From Flavihumibacter profundi (GTDB taxonomy: Bacteria; Bacteroidota; Bacteroidia; Chitinophagales; Chitinophagaceae): 64,000 nt of DNA. Location of the stretch: positions 868,001-932,000 of the forward strand of contig NZ_JAIQXE010000002.1 in assembly GCF_020076305.1 (NCBI RefSeq), written 5' to 3'. The position numbers were made by a program, and so were the translations under genes. Positions within the stretch are counted from its first letter, which is position 1, and every line of letters begins with the position of its first letter. This document shows positions 51,389-60,776 of the stretch, one piece after another. Under the pieces are notes generated by a model, which did not search any database, was not told the DNA's origin, and saw only the letters and a program-made list of their open reading frames with translations.

Positions 51389-53224
51389 TTGAAATATTTA
51401 TTCCTCATACTGATTGTGTTTTGCCCTGTTTTGCACGCTGCCGCACAAGTTGCAGATACAAACTACCTTAAGCAATTATATGACAGGAGTGTAAATTTTT
51501 CAGAGGAAAAACTCGACTCTATTTCCTGGAATGCCAAATTTATTGAAAAACAATCAGCAGCAATCGGGTTTAAGAAAGGCAAAATTTTATCTCAACGGCT
51601 GTTTGGCCTGCATAGCGAACTTTCTGGAAATTATAATGATGCCATCCGTTACTTTTTATCCACGCTTTCCGCTTCGCGTGAGGGCCACTATCCTGAATAC
51701 GAAATATCTGCATTAAGCGACCTGGCCATTACCTACACTGAAATAAAGCAACCCGAAAAAGCTAAAGAGGTTTACATGGAATGCCTGAAACTGACCAGGA
51801 AGAGAGGGGAAATTTCTTCTATTATTTCCGGGTATAGTAACATGGGGGCTATATATAATATCCTTAACGAACCCGATAGTGCACTTTATTACCTGACTGC
51901 TGCCTTGCAGTTATGCAAGCAGCACAATAACCAGAAGACCCTTCCATTTATTTATAACAATACCGGCAATGTTTACTTTAAGAAAAAAGAATTTTCTAAA
52001 GCTATTGAGTATTTCAGGTTAAATAAAGCATTGCATGATTCCACAAATAGCCAGGCTGATTTATGGATCGATTATTTAAATATTGGTGATTGTTTTATTG
52101 AATTGTCCCGGTATGATTCAGCCACATACTATACGCAGAGATCTTTGGAAATTGCCCAAAAACTGGGTTCTAAAAGTAAAGAGGCAGATTCTTATGCTTT
52201 AATTGCAAAATTATATGAAAGGCTCGGCCAGTATAAAAAGGCACTGGATTTCCAACGGCGTTGGTATAAACTGGATACCGCACTTGTAAATGAAGCTTCC
52301 AGCAGGACCATTGCTGAAATGCAGGAAAGGTTTCATGCACAGGACCGCGAAAAGCAAAATCAACTCCTGTTGGCTGAAGTTGGCCAGGAAAAATTGAGGA
52401 ATCGCTACCTGAGTTACCTCACAGCGGCGGCAGTATTAATAGGGTTATTAGTTGGTATTTTCCTTTTGGTATACTGGCAGGCAAACCAGAAACTAAAAGA
52501 AGTTAACCAGGTTATTGGTAAGCAAAAAGAAAAATTATCGGCGCTTAACCAGGAAAAAAATTCGTTGATCAGCATTGTATCCCATGACCTTAGTACGCCA
52601 TTCGCAAGTATTGCCATGTGGAGCCATTTGATCAACGAAGACAGTTCCTTATCAGACGACCAGCGTAAGGCGCTTGGTAAGATTCGCGATTCAGCACAAA
52701 GTGGTGAACGTTTGATAAGGAATATCCTCGATATTGAAAAGCAGGGCACCAGTACCAGGCAATTGGAGATTGAGGATACTAATATGGGGGCATTTGTTGC
52801 CCATGTCGTACTGGAACACCAGCATACAGCCGAATCAAAAAATATTACATTAATCGGACCTGACGCAAATACTAATATTTTCTTATTAACCGACCAGGAC
52901 CTTGTTAAGAGAATAATCGATAACCTGGTATCAAATGCAATAAAGTTTTCACCCCCGGGAAAAAAAGTATGGGTTGAAGTAACCGGCAATGAAAATAGGG
53001 TGATTCTTACTGTAAGAGATGAAGGGGTAGGAATACCGGATGGTGAAAAGAAACTACTTTTTACCAAGTATGCCCAATTGTCACCGAGACCAACTGCTGG
53101 TGAAGAATCAACAGGGTTGGGTTTGTCAATCGTAAAAAGATTGGTGAATGAGCTGAACGGCACTATTTCCTTTAGTAGTGAAGAAGGTAAGGGAACCTCC
53201 TTTGAAATCCAGTTTGAAAAATAG
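51389..53224 (+). CDS. TPR-containing sensor histidine kinase, TTG start
   Basis: A 611-residue membrane kinase. It has a signal peptide (about 1-20, ending HAAAQ), TPR-type helical repeats (about 60-315) predicted to lie in the periplasm, a transmembrane helix (about 343-363), a coiled linker, a HisKA domain with phospho-accepting His 399 (VSHDLSTP) and a HATPase_c domain with DNLVSNAIKF, DEGVGIP and STGLGLS. An in-frame TGA sits directly upstream and no other start precedes the signal peptide, so TTG at 51389 is required. A HisKA-type kinase next to a NarL-type regulator is a mixed pairing but is seen with periplasmic TPR kinases in Bacteroidota. Confidence 0.93.
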   Translation: MKYLFLILIVFCPVLHAAAQVADTNYLKQLYDRSVNFSEEKLDSISWNAKFIEKQSAAIGFKKGKILSQRLFGLHSELSGNYNDAIRYFLSTLSASREGHYPEYEISALSDLAITYTEIKQPEKAKEVYMECLKLTRKRGEISSIISGYSNMGAIYNILNEPDSALYYLTAALQLCKQHNNQKTLPFIYNNTGNVYFKKKEFSKAIEYFRLNKALHDSTNSQADLWIDYLNIGDCFIELSRYDSATYYTQRSLEIAQKLGSKSKEADSYALIAKLYERLGQYKKALDFQRRWYKLDTALVNEASSRTIAEMQERFHAQDREKQNQLLLAEVGQEKLRNRYLSYLTAAAVLIGLLVGIFLLVYWQANQKLKEVNQVIGKQKEKLSALNQEKNSLISIVSHDLSTPFASIAMWSHLINEDSSLSDDQRKALGKIRDSAQSGERLIRNILDIEKQGTSTRQLEIEDTNMGAFVAHVVLEHQHTAESKNITLIGPDANTNIFLLTDQDLVKRIIDNLVSNAIKFSPPGKKVWVEVTGNENRVILTVRDEGVGIPDGEKKLLFTKYAQLSPRPTAGEESTGLGLSIVKRLVNELNGTISFSSEEGKGTSFEIQFEK

Positions 53225-53259
53225 TTGCAGCGTTGTGGTAAATCATCCACGACTGTCTA

Positions 53260-53267
53260 TATATTTG
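53260..53267 (+). promoter_or_regulatory. Probable -7 promoter box of the TonB receptor
   Basis: TATATTTG matches TAnnTTTG exactly, 23 bases before the ATG. No TTTG element is visible at proper spacing, which may mean that an activator is needed. Confidence 0.45.
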
Positions 53268-53290
53268 CAACAGCGTTTCAAAAATATACT

Positions 53291-55663
53291 ATGACGAGGT
53301 CGTTTTATTCACTATTGATCTTATTATTAGGTTGGCTCAGTTTACCTGCACAAAATCAAAAAAACTCATTAAGTGGAATTGTATTGGATGCGCAAACGGG
53401 AAAACCGCTTGCAGGTGCTACTGTAATGATAACCGACCTTAAAACGGGGGGTGTTACCAATGAGGCCGGCCGGTACCATATTACAAATATATCAGAGGGG
53501 CAGCACCTTGTTGAAGTATCCTATGTGGGTTTTGCTTCAGTTTCTGAATTTGTAATGGTAACGCCAGATGCTGTAAAAGATTTTAAGTTACAACCGTCTG
53601 TGGTGGAGAATGAACAGGTTGTGGTAACCGGTATCAGCACTGCCACGCAGGCCCGCCGTAATCCGACACCGGTTTTGGTGGTGAAGAAGCAGGACTTATT
53701 GCGATCGGTATCTACGAACCTGATCGATGCTTTGAGCAGCAAACCAGGCATTTCCCAAATGTCTACGGGACCGGCAATTTCTAAACCGGTCATTCGGGGA
53801 ATGGGCTATAACAGGGTAATTGTTTTAAACGATGGGGTCAGGCAGGAAGGGCAGCAATGGGGCGATGAGCATGGGATTGAGATTGATGAACAAAGTGTGC
53901 AAAAAGTGGAGATACTTAAAGGACCGGCTTCGTTGATGTATGGCAGTGATGCAATGGCAGGAGTAATTAATATTTTAACCAATGTGCCTGTGCAGGATGG
54001 ATTAATGAAGGGTTCGATTTTAAGTAATTACCAAACCAACAATAAACTCAGGTCTGTTCACCTTGATTTGGGGGGTAATAAAAATGGGTTGAACTGGAAT
54101 GTTTACGGATCATTAAAAGCTGCGGCTGCTTATCGGAATAAATATGACGGGCCGGTTTTTAATTCCAATTTCAATGAACAGAATTTTGGGGGATACATAG
54201 GCTATAATGGCAACTGGGGTTATAGCCATTTGCTATTAAGCAATTTTCACCAGCAACTGGGTATCATTGAAGGAGAAAGGAATGAAGCCGGACAGTTTAT
54301 AAAATTATTGCCGGGTGGTGTACAGGGATTACCTGATGAAAGTGATTATAACAGCATACACCCTAATATTCCGATGCAGGAAATAAAGCATTTCAAAATT
54401 GCTTCTGATAATAATTTCCAATTGGGGGGGAATAACCTGGCGGTAAACATAGGTTACCAACGAAACCAGAGAATAGAATTTGGGAACCCGGATGACCCGA
54501 AGGAAAAGCAATTGTATTTTGATTTACAGACAGTTACTTATTCCGGCGTATACCATTTAAAAGAAAAGAAGGGCTGGAAAGCAGCCCTGGGACTTAATGG
54601 CCTGTTGCAACAGAATGAAAATAAGGGAATAGAAGCCTTAATTCCCGAATACCATATGTTTGATGCGGGATTATTTGGGTACCTGCAGAAAAGGATGGAT
54701 AAGTTCACTTTCAGTGGCGGCCTCCGGTTTGATAACCGGCATCTCAACACTACTGCTTATGCAGAAAACGGTGTGACAAAATTTGAATCATTCAGTAAGG
54801 ACTTTTCCAATATCTCGGGCAGCGCGGGCATTAGTTACCTGGCAACCAAATCAACCACTTTCAAATTAAACCTTTCCCGGGGATTCAGGGCGCCAAGTAT
54901 ACCTGAGCTTTCTTCCAATGGGGCCCATGAAGGAACAAACCGTTACGAATACGGTAACACGCAACTTCACTCTGAAACCAGCTGGCAGGCTGATCTTGGC
55001 GCAGAATATAATGCTGAACACATATCGGCCTCTGCAAGTTTTTTTATTAATAGCATTAACAATTATATCTATTATGCCAAACTTGAGTCAGTATTGGGTG
55101 GCGACTCACTCGTTAATGGAAATACAGCTTTTAAATTTGACCAGCGCAATGCTGCACTTGCCGGATTTGAACTTGAAATAGATATCCATCCGCACCCACT
55201 TGACTGGTTGCATTTTGAAAATACATTTTCCTATGTGCGTGGCCGTTTTGCCGAAGGCATTGAGGGAAACCGGAATATTCCCTTTATTCCCGCAGCACAC
55301 TGGGTAGCTGAATTAAGGGCAGACCTGCTTAAAAAAGAAGTACTGTTCAGCCACCTTTCACTTAGGGTCCAGTTAGACAATACTTTCCAGCAGAATAATA
55401 TTTTTGATGTGTATAATACAGAAACAAGAACGCCCGGTTATGCATTGGTAAATGCAGGCGTCAGTACCGATCTAATGACCAATAAGAAAACCCGTGCAAC
55501 AATTTTCCTTAATGTTATGAATATTGGTGATGTTGCTTACCAGAACCATTTAAGCCGCTTGAAGTATACTGCTGAAAATTTGGCTACTGGCAGAACCGGG
55601 GTTTACAATATGGGGCGAAATTTTAATATCAAATTGCAGATTCCGCTGGTCGCACACCTGTAA
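53291..55663 (+). CDS. TonB-dependent outer-membrane receptor
   Basis: A 790-residue receptor counted from ATG 53291. It has a signal peptide (to about residue 20, LSLPAQ), a carboxypeptidase-regulatory-like domain (SGIVLDAQTGKPLAGA), a plug domain (PVLVVKKQDLLRS, VIRGMGYNRVIVLNDG, QKVEILKGPASLMYGSDAMAGVIN) and a barrel ending in a hydrophobic strand. It lacks the SusC linker and has no SusD partner. The plug-region signature QQWGDEHGIEID recurs in a branch that includes metal or siderophore receptors, so a metal complex is a reasonable guess only. The longer upstream frame from 53225 is not part of the protein. It lies 66 bases downstream of the kinase gene. Confidence 0.92.
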   Translation: MTRSFYSLLILLLGWLSLPAQNQKNSLSGIVLDAQTGKPLAGATVMITDLKTGGVTNEAGRYHITNISEGQHLVEVSYVGFASVSEFVMVTPDAVKDFKLQPSVVENEQVVVTGISTATQARRNPTPVLVVKKQDLLRSVSTNLIDALSSKPGISQMSTGPAISKPVIRGMGYNRVIVLNDGVRQEGQQWGDEHGIEIDEQSVQKVEILKGPASLMYGSDAMAGVINILTNVPVQDGLMKGSILSNYQTNNKLRSVHLDLGGNKNGLNWNVYGSLKAAAAYRNKYDGPVFNSNFNEQNFGGYIGYNGNWGYSHLLLSNFHQQLGIIEGERNEAGQFIKLLPGGVQGLPDESDYNSIHPNIPMQEIKHFKIASDNNFQLGGNNLAVNIGYQRNQRIEFGNPDDPKEKQLYFDLQTVTYSGVYHLKEKKGWKAALGLNGLLQQNENKGIEALIPEYHMFDAGLFGYLQKRMDKFTFSGGLRFDNRHLNTTAYAENGVTKFESFSKDFSNISGSAGISYLATKSTTFKLNLSRGFRAPSIPELSSNGAHEGTNRYEYGNTQLHSETSWQADLGAEYNAEHISASASFFINSINNYIYYAKLESVLGGDSLVNGNTAFKFDQRNAALAGFELEIDIHPHPLDWLHFENTFSYVRGRFAEGIEGNRNIPFIPAAHWVAELRADLLKKEVLFSHLSLRVQLDNTFQQNNIFDVYNTETRTPGYALVNAGVSTDLMTNKKTRATIFLNVMNIGDVAYQNHLSRLKYTAENLATGRTGVYNMGRNFNIKLQIPLVAHL

Positions 55664-55703
55664 GGGAAATCCAGGAACCAACTTCCTGCTGCTGAGTCAG
55701 AAA

Positions 55704-57491
55704 TCAGGAAATTGATTCAGTTATAGCTGGTTGGCTGACCAATTTTCTTTCACCAATCTGTTGCCGCCACATGGCATAATAAAGTCCTTTTTCACTCAGT
55801 AAATCCTGGTGAGTGCCGGTTTCCACGATTTCACCCTTTTCAAGCACATAAATCCGGTCGGCATGCATAATAGTAGACAGCCGGTGTGCAATCATGATGG
55901 TAATCTGGTCGCCTATTGCAGAAATATTGCGGATTGTCCTTGTGATTTCTTCTTCAGTTAATGAATCCAGTGCCGAAGTAGCTTCATCGAAAATTAGTAA
56001 ATCGGGTTGGCGGAGGAGGGATCTCGCGATCGATAAACGTTGTTTTTCACCACCACTCAGTTTTAATCCACCTTCCCCTATCATCGTATCAAGTCCCTTT
56101 TCTGCTCTTGATAGCAGGTTATTGCAGCTGGCTTTATTCAATGCATCCAGCACATCGTCATCAGTAGCTTCAGGATTGACGAACAACAGGTTTTCCTTTA
56201 TGGTGCCTGAAAATAACTGTGTGTCTTGTGTAACGAATCCTATTTGTGTGCGTAATTCATCAAAATCAATATCGTCTTCGTTTATCCCATTATAGTCTAT
56301 ATGACCAAGTTGCGGGCGGTATAGTCCTACTAAAAGCTTTACCAGTGTTGTTTTTCCTGCTCCTGATGGACCAACAAAGGCAATGGTTTCTCCTTTTTTT
56401 ACTTCAAAGCTGATCTGGTGTATGGCAGATTGCTGGGCCGTTTTGTGTTTGAAGCTTACACTATTAAAAGACAAATGGCTAATTGCAGAAATTGGTTTTG
56501 GATGGTCGGGCCTTGGTTCGGGTTTTTTCTGCATCAGGGTTTTGAAATTATTAAGTGATGCTTCAGCTTCCCTGTAGGAGAGAATAATATTGCCGATTTC
56601 CTGAAGGGGTCCAAAAATAAAAAAGGAAAAAAATTGCATGGTCACCATTTCTTCAGGCTTCATTTTTTCCTGGTAGATCAGCCACATCAAAAGGAAGAGT
56701 ATTACCTGGCGAAGGGTATTCACGAAAGTTCCCTGGACAAAACTGAGGCTTCGAATGCGTTTAACCTTGGTAAGTTCAAGACTGAGTATTTTATAAGTAT
56801 TCTTATTCAGCCTGTTCACTTCCTGGTTAGTCAGGCCAAGACTCTTGATTAATTCAATATTCCGCAAAGACTCTGTTGTTGTGCCAGCTAATGAAGTGGT
56901 TTGGGCAACAATGTTTTTCTGTATGACTTTTATTCTTTTGCTGAGCAGGTTGGTAATAAATGTGAGCAAAATAATACCGCCAAAATAAACAATGGGTAAG
57001 CTCCAATGGATATTAAAGGCATAAATAGCAACAAATAATATTCCGATAATAACCCCGAAAAGTATATTGATAAAGTTGGAAATAAAGCGTTCAGTATCTG
57101 TTTCCACTTTCTGGAGGATACTAAGTGTTTCGCCGCTTCTCTGGTCTTCGAATTCGTGGTATGGCAGTTTCATGGCGTGCTTCAGTCCGTCGGTAAACAC
57201 CCTCGCCCCAAATTTCTGGGTTACCACGTTAAAGAAGTAGTCCTGGAAGGCTTTTGCTATCCTGCTTACCATTGCTACAGAAATAGACATCAGCAGTAAC
57301 CAGCCAACAGCCCTGACGAACCCTGAATAATTGCCAACGTCTTTATACTGTTTGTAATTGAAGGCGACCTTGATCATTTTACCGAATATAATCGGATCGA
57401 TCATGGAAAAGCCGGTATTGAATGCAGCCAATACCAGGGTTAATAGTACCAGCCATTTATAAGGTTTAAGGTATTGCAGGAGTATTTTCAT
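55704..57491 (-). CDS. ABC transporter, half-size exporter
   Basis: A 595-residue fused permease-ATPase. The N-terminal domain (about 1-310) has six membrane helices; the ATPase domain (about 340-575) has Walker A (GPSGAGKTT), the signature LSGGEKQRLSIAR, Walker B (LLIFDEATSALD) and the H-loop in IMIAHRLSTI. It should work as a dimer and export lipid, peptide or drug; the substrate cannot be inferred. A similar arrangement occurs in MsbA-like and bacteriocin-type exporters. It is convergent with the TonB receptor, with 40 bases between. Confidence 0.93.
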   Translation of the reverse strand: MKILLQYLKPYKWLVLLTLVLAAFNTGFSMIDPIIFGKMIKVAFNYKQYKDVGNYSGFVRAVGWLLLMSISVAMVSRIAKAFQDYFFNVVTQKFGARVFTDGLKHAMKLPYHEFEDQRSGETLSILQKVETDTERFISNFINILFGVIIGILFVAIYAFNIHWSLPIVYFGGIILLTFITNLLSKRIKVIQKNIVAQTTSLAGTTTESLRNIELIKSLGLTNQEVNRLNKNTYKILSLELTKVKRIRSLSFVQGTFVNTLRQVILFLLMWLIYQEKMKPEEMVTMQFFSFFIFGPLQEIGNIILSYREAEASLNNFKTLMQKKPEPRPDHPKPISAISHLSFNSVSFKHKTAQQSAIHQISFEVKKGETIAFVGPSGAGKTTLVKLLVGLYRPQLGHIDYNGINEDDIDFDELRTQIGFVTQDTQLFSGTIKENLLFVNPEATDDDVLDALNKASCNNLLSRAEKGLDTMIGEGGLKLSGGEKQRLSIARSLLRQPDLLIFDEATSALDSLTEEEITRTIRNISAIGDQITIMIAHRLSTIMHADRIYVLEKGEIVETGTHQDLLSEKGLYYAMWRQQIGERKLVSQPAITESIS

Positions 57492-57572
57492 ATTAAAGAA
57501 AGATAATCCTAAAATTAGCCCTTTATTTTTGAGCTGAACTAATCTACTGAATTCCTAACCTGCCTTTCGGGT

Positions 57573-59114
57573 TTAGCCGGCCCATCCTTCCCTGTCAAGG
57601 CTCCGGTATTGAATGGCTTCTGCTATGTGTTCCGGAAGGATATTTTGGCTCGAAGCCAGGTCGGCAATGGTACGGCCCACTTTCAGGATTCTTTCATAGG
57701 CCCTTGCTGAAAGATTTAGTTTTTCCATGGCTGTTTTAAGCAATTGATTTCCAGATGGGGTAAGCAGGCAGATTTCTTTCAATAGCCGGTTGTGCATTTG
57801 TGCATTACAATAGATGCCTGCGAAAGAACTGAACCTTGCTTCCTGGATTAGTCTTGCAGCGATAACGCGCTTCCTTATATCAGCTGAGCATTCCTGTTGT
57901 TGGATACCTGTAAGGTCATTAAACTCGACCGGGGTTACTTCGACATGGAGGTCAATCCGGTCCAATAATGGGCCTGAGATTTTATTCAGGTATTTCTGTA
58001 CTACCCCGGGAGGGCAGGAACAGTTTTTTACCGGATGGTTGTAATAGCCACATGGGCAGGGGTTCATAGCTGCGAGCAACATAAAACTAGCCGGGAAATC
58101 GAGGGCGGTTTTAGCCCTTGAAATCGTGATTTTCCTTTCTTCAAGGGGTTGCCGCATAACCTCGAGTACAGTTCTTTTAAATTCAGGGAGTTCATCCAAA
58201 AATAAAACTCCGTTATGTGCAAGTGATATTTCCCCTGGTTGGGGAAGGCTTCCGCCACCTACAAGAGCCATATCACTAATTGTATGGTGCGGTGCCCTGA
58301 ATGGGCGTTTACTGATAAGGGTTGTATTTTCAGGTAATTTGCCTGCAACGCTGTGTATACGCGTTGTTTCCAATGCTTCGTTCAGTGTAAGTGGTGGAAG
58401 GATGGTGGGTAACCTTTTAGCCAACATCGATTTTCCCGATCCGGGCGGGCCAATTAAAATCGCATTATGTCCACCGGCCGCAGTGATTTCCAAAGCTCTT
58501 TTTATATGTTCCTGGCCTTTTACTTCAGAAAAGTCGAAGTCTGCCTGTAATTGGGCTTCCAGGAATTCTTCCCTGGTATGGACAGCAACTGCAGTAGCCT
58601 GTCCTGGCTTTTCCAGGCAACTGATTACTTCATTAAGGTGCTTTACGCCGAATACCTGCAGTTGGTTCACCATGGCGGCTTCCCGCGCATTTTGGATAGG
58701 CAGGATAAGTCCCCTGAATTTTTCTTTACGACAGCTAATGGCAATTGGCAGTGCCCCTTTTATAGGCAGGATATTACCATCCAATCCCAGTTCTCCCATT
58801 AAAACAAAATCTGCCAATGCCTGGACATTGAGTAGTTGCTCCGTTGCGGCAAGGATCCCTATGGCAATAGGCAAATCAAATGCTGAACCCGATTTTCTGA
58901 TATCAGCAGGGGCCAGGTTTATAATAACTTTTGTGCGGGGCATGTAAAACCCATTGGATTTGATTGCACTTTCCACCCGTAAAATACTTTCCTTAACCGC
59001 GTTATCGGGCAGGCCAACCACAAATGTACTTGCACCGAGTGTTACATTTATTTCAATAGAAATGGTTACTGCTTCAATGCCGTAAACTGCGCTTCCAAAT
59101 GTTTTAACTAACAT
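57573..59114 (-). CDS. YifB/ComM-family AAA ATPase with Mg-chelatase-like domain
   Basis: A 513-residue protein with an N-terminal Lon-substrate-like ring domain (about 1-170), an AAA module with Walker A (GPPGSGKSMLAKRL), Walker B (LFLDELPEF) and the conserved CPCGYYNHPVKNC segment, and a C-terminal helical domain (about 440-510). Its homologue ComM in Haemophilus and Vibrio aids branch migration during DNA transformation. The helix-hairpin-helix protein at 14.9 kb would fit a competence role, but other competence genes are not seen here. ATG at 59114 is clear. It precedes the ABC exporter by 82 bases. Confidence 0.92.
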   Translation of the reverse strand: MLVKTFGSAVYGIEAVTISIEINVTLGASTFVVGLPDNAVKESILRVESAIKSNGFYMPRTKVIINLAPADIRKSGSAFDLPIAIGILAATEQLLNVQALADFVLMGELGLDGNILPIKGALPIAISCRKEKFRGLILPIQNAREAAMVNQLQVFGVKHLNEVISCLEKPGQATAVAVHTREEFLEAQLQADFDFSEVKGQEHIKRALEITAAGGHNAILIGPPGSGKSMLAKRLPTILPPLTLNEALETTRIHSVAGKLPENTTLISKRPFRAPHHTISDMALVGGGSLPQPGEISLAHNGVLFLDELPEFKRTVLEVMRQPLEERKITISRAKTALDFPASFMLLAAMNPCPCGYYNHPVKNCSCPPGVVQKYLNKISGPLLDRIDLHVEVTPVEFNDLTGIQQQECSADIRKRVIAARLIQEARFSSFAGIYCNAQMHNRLLKEICLLTPSGNQLLKTAMEKLNLSARAYERILKVGRTIADLASSQNILPEHIAEAIQYRSLDREGWAG

Positions 59115-59152
59115 CCGGGAAAATTAGGTTCCGGCTGGTTATGCATCAAGCG

Positions 59153-60757
59153 TTATTTAACCCTTTTTACAGTCCATTCGGCTAATAAGTTCGTATTGGG
59201 ATCAACTGTGAGCAATACTACAGGATCTGCTACCGGTAATGTGAAAACGCTTTTCCGGCCGGTAATATTGAAGGTTTTGCTGATTATGCCATTTGTTGAT
59301 TTAATGCTTATTTCAAGGGGGAATTGCAAAATGTATTCCTGCATTTGGCGGATGTAAATTTCAAGTTGGCCATTCGGCTTGCTTTTCCAGCTAACAAAAA
59401 GACCTGGAATTTCAGGTTGACGCAGCCACTGGTAAAAAAATAGTCGCAGGTCTTTATGTGAAATTTCTTCGCAAACGCTTCTGAAATCATCGGTTGATGC
59501 ATTTTTACCGGCGAACCTGCTATAATAAGTGGAAATTGAATTCCAGAATTGGTCATCCCCTAAATTCCTGCGAAGCATATGCAAAACCCAACCACCTTTC
59601 TGGTAACTGTTGGCATTTAACAGGTTCATGAGTTTGTTTTCCATGCTATCGATAACAGGTTTTCCGGGATATACTTTATGGAAGTTGATTACTTTCAATC
59701 GTTGTTCTTTCAGCATGGCCTGAAGGGTATCTGTTCCATATTGTTTTTCCATGTAAGCATCGGTCATATAAGTTGCAAACCCTTCGCTGAGCCAAAGATG
59801 TTGCCAGGAAATTTCTGTGGCGCTATTTCCGAACCACTGGTGAGCGATTTCATGGGCCAGAAGAGGCTCTTCCCTGCGCTTACCGTTCACTGAATTTTCA
59901 TAATAAAAAATGCATCCTGCATTCTCCATACCGCCAAAAATGGTTTTGGACTGTACATTGGCAAGTTTAGCGAATGGGTAAGGGCCGACTTTATCCATAA
60001 AAAATGGCAATATGCTGGTTGCCTGGCCATAGTCAAAAAAACCATTAACGTGGTCTTCGGGGAAAACCCAGCTGTATACAGGAACAGAGCCAGCGGAGCC
60101 GGCATAGCCCACAGAAAAACCGGCAAGGCCGATTACCATCACTTTAGTTGGTATGGCAAAATTCTCCGTCCATTCTGTAAGCGTATATCCATTTCCATTA
60201 TTTGTTCTTTCGGTTTGTAGTCCATTTGAAACAACCTGGTAATGATCAGGCGCCAAAACCCTGAAAGTAACGGTGGCTTTGTCAGAAGGATGGTCATTGC
60301 ACGGAAGCCATTGATGGGCCCGGTTGGGCCAGTTATCCCCGAAAAATGTACGGTGACCATATTTATTTGTTGAGATGATCAGGCCATCTGCGGGTATACC
60401 GGAATAGTATACCTGAAGATGTAACAGGCTGTCTTTGTCATATTCACTTGAATCCGGGACGTGTAGCTGGTTTAGCTCGTGTTTGAAATTGGATATATGC
60501 CCCTGCAGCAGTACTGAAGAAATAGTCATGCCCTTACCATCCGGAGTTTTTCCCGCAAGGTCGAATACCAGTTCTTTAGCGCCGGTTTTTTTTCTAAGGT
60601 CGATATCTGCGATCCCTTCAATAGTATTGCTGCTGTCGGTGATTCTTAATGCAAATGTGTAATGCTGAACATCAATATTATGGTAGAAATAATGTTCGGG
60701 TTGTGTCCATGCGTTTGTAAAGTATAATAAGCAAACCAGCATGCAAAGGAACCTCAT
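59153..60757 (-). CDS. M1-family metallopeptidase (aminopeptidase N-like)
   Basis: A 534-residue exported peptidase. The signal peptide ends at about residue 18 (TNAWTQ). The zinc site is HEIAH at 302-306 with the third ligand Glu 325 in LWLSEGFATY, and the substrate motif GGMEN is at 275-279. The N-terminal beta-domain and the shortened C-terminus, which ends about 200 residues after the active site, are those of the compact M1 form without the large helical domain of PepN. It is predicted to release N-terminal residues from peptides outside the cytoplasm. It lies between yifB and the MutS-like gene in one leftward cluster. Confidence 0.93.
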   Translation of the reverse strand: MRFLCMLVCLLYFTNAWTQPEHYFYHNIDVQHYTFALRITDSSNTIEGIADIDLRKKTGAKELVFDLAGKTPDGKGMTISSVLLQGHISNFKHELNQLHVPDSSEYDKDSLLHLQVYYSGIPADGLIISTNKYGHRTFFGDNWPNRAHQWLPCNDHPSDKATVTFRVLAPDHYQVVSNGLQTERTNNGNGYTLTEWTENFAIPTKVMVIGLAGFSVGYAGSAGSVPVYSWVFPEDHVNGFFDYGQATSILPFFMDKVGPYPFAKLANVQSKTIFGGMENAGCIFYYENSVNGKRREEPLLAHEIAHQWFGNSATEISWQHLWLSEGFATYMTDAYMEKQYGTDTLQAMLKEQRLKVINFHKVYPGKPVIDSMENKLMNLLNANSYQKGGWVLHMLRRNLGDDQFWNSISTYYSRFAGKNASTDDFRSVCEEISHKDLRLFFYQWLRQPEIPGLFVSWKSKPNGQLEIYIRQMQEYILQFPLEISIKSTNGIISKTFNITGRKSVFTLPVADPVVLLTVDPNTNLLAEWTVKRVK

Positions 60758-60776
60758 ATAAACAGATTTGGCAGGT

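Noticed and set aside
55672-55688. Hairpin CAGGAA-N5-TTCCTG between the TonB receptor and the ABC exporter
   Set aside because: Only a 6-bp stem with no T tail on either strand; too weak to call a terminator.
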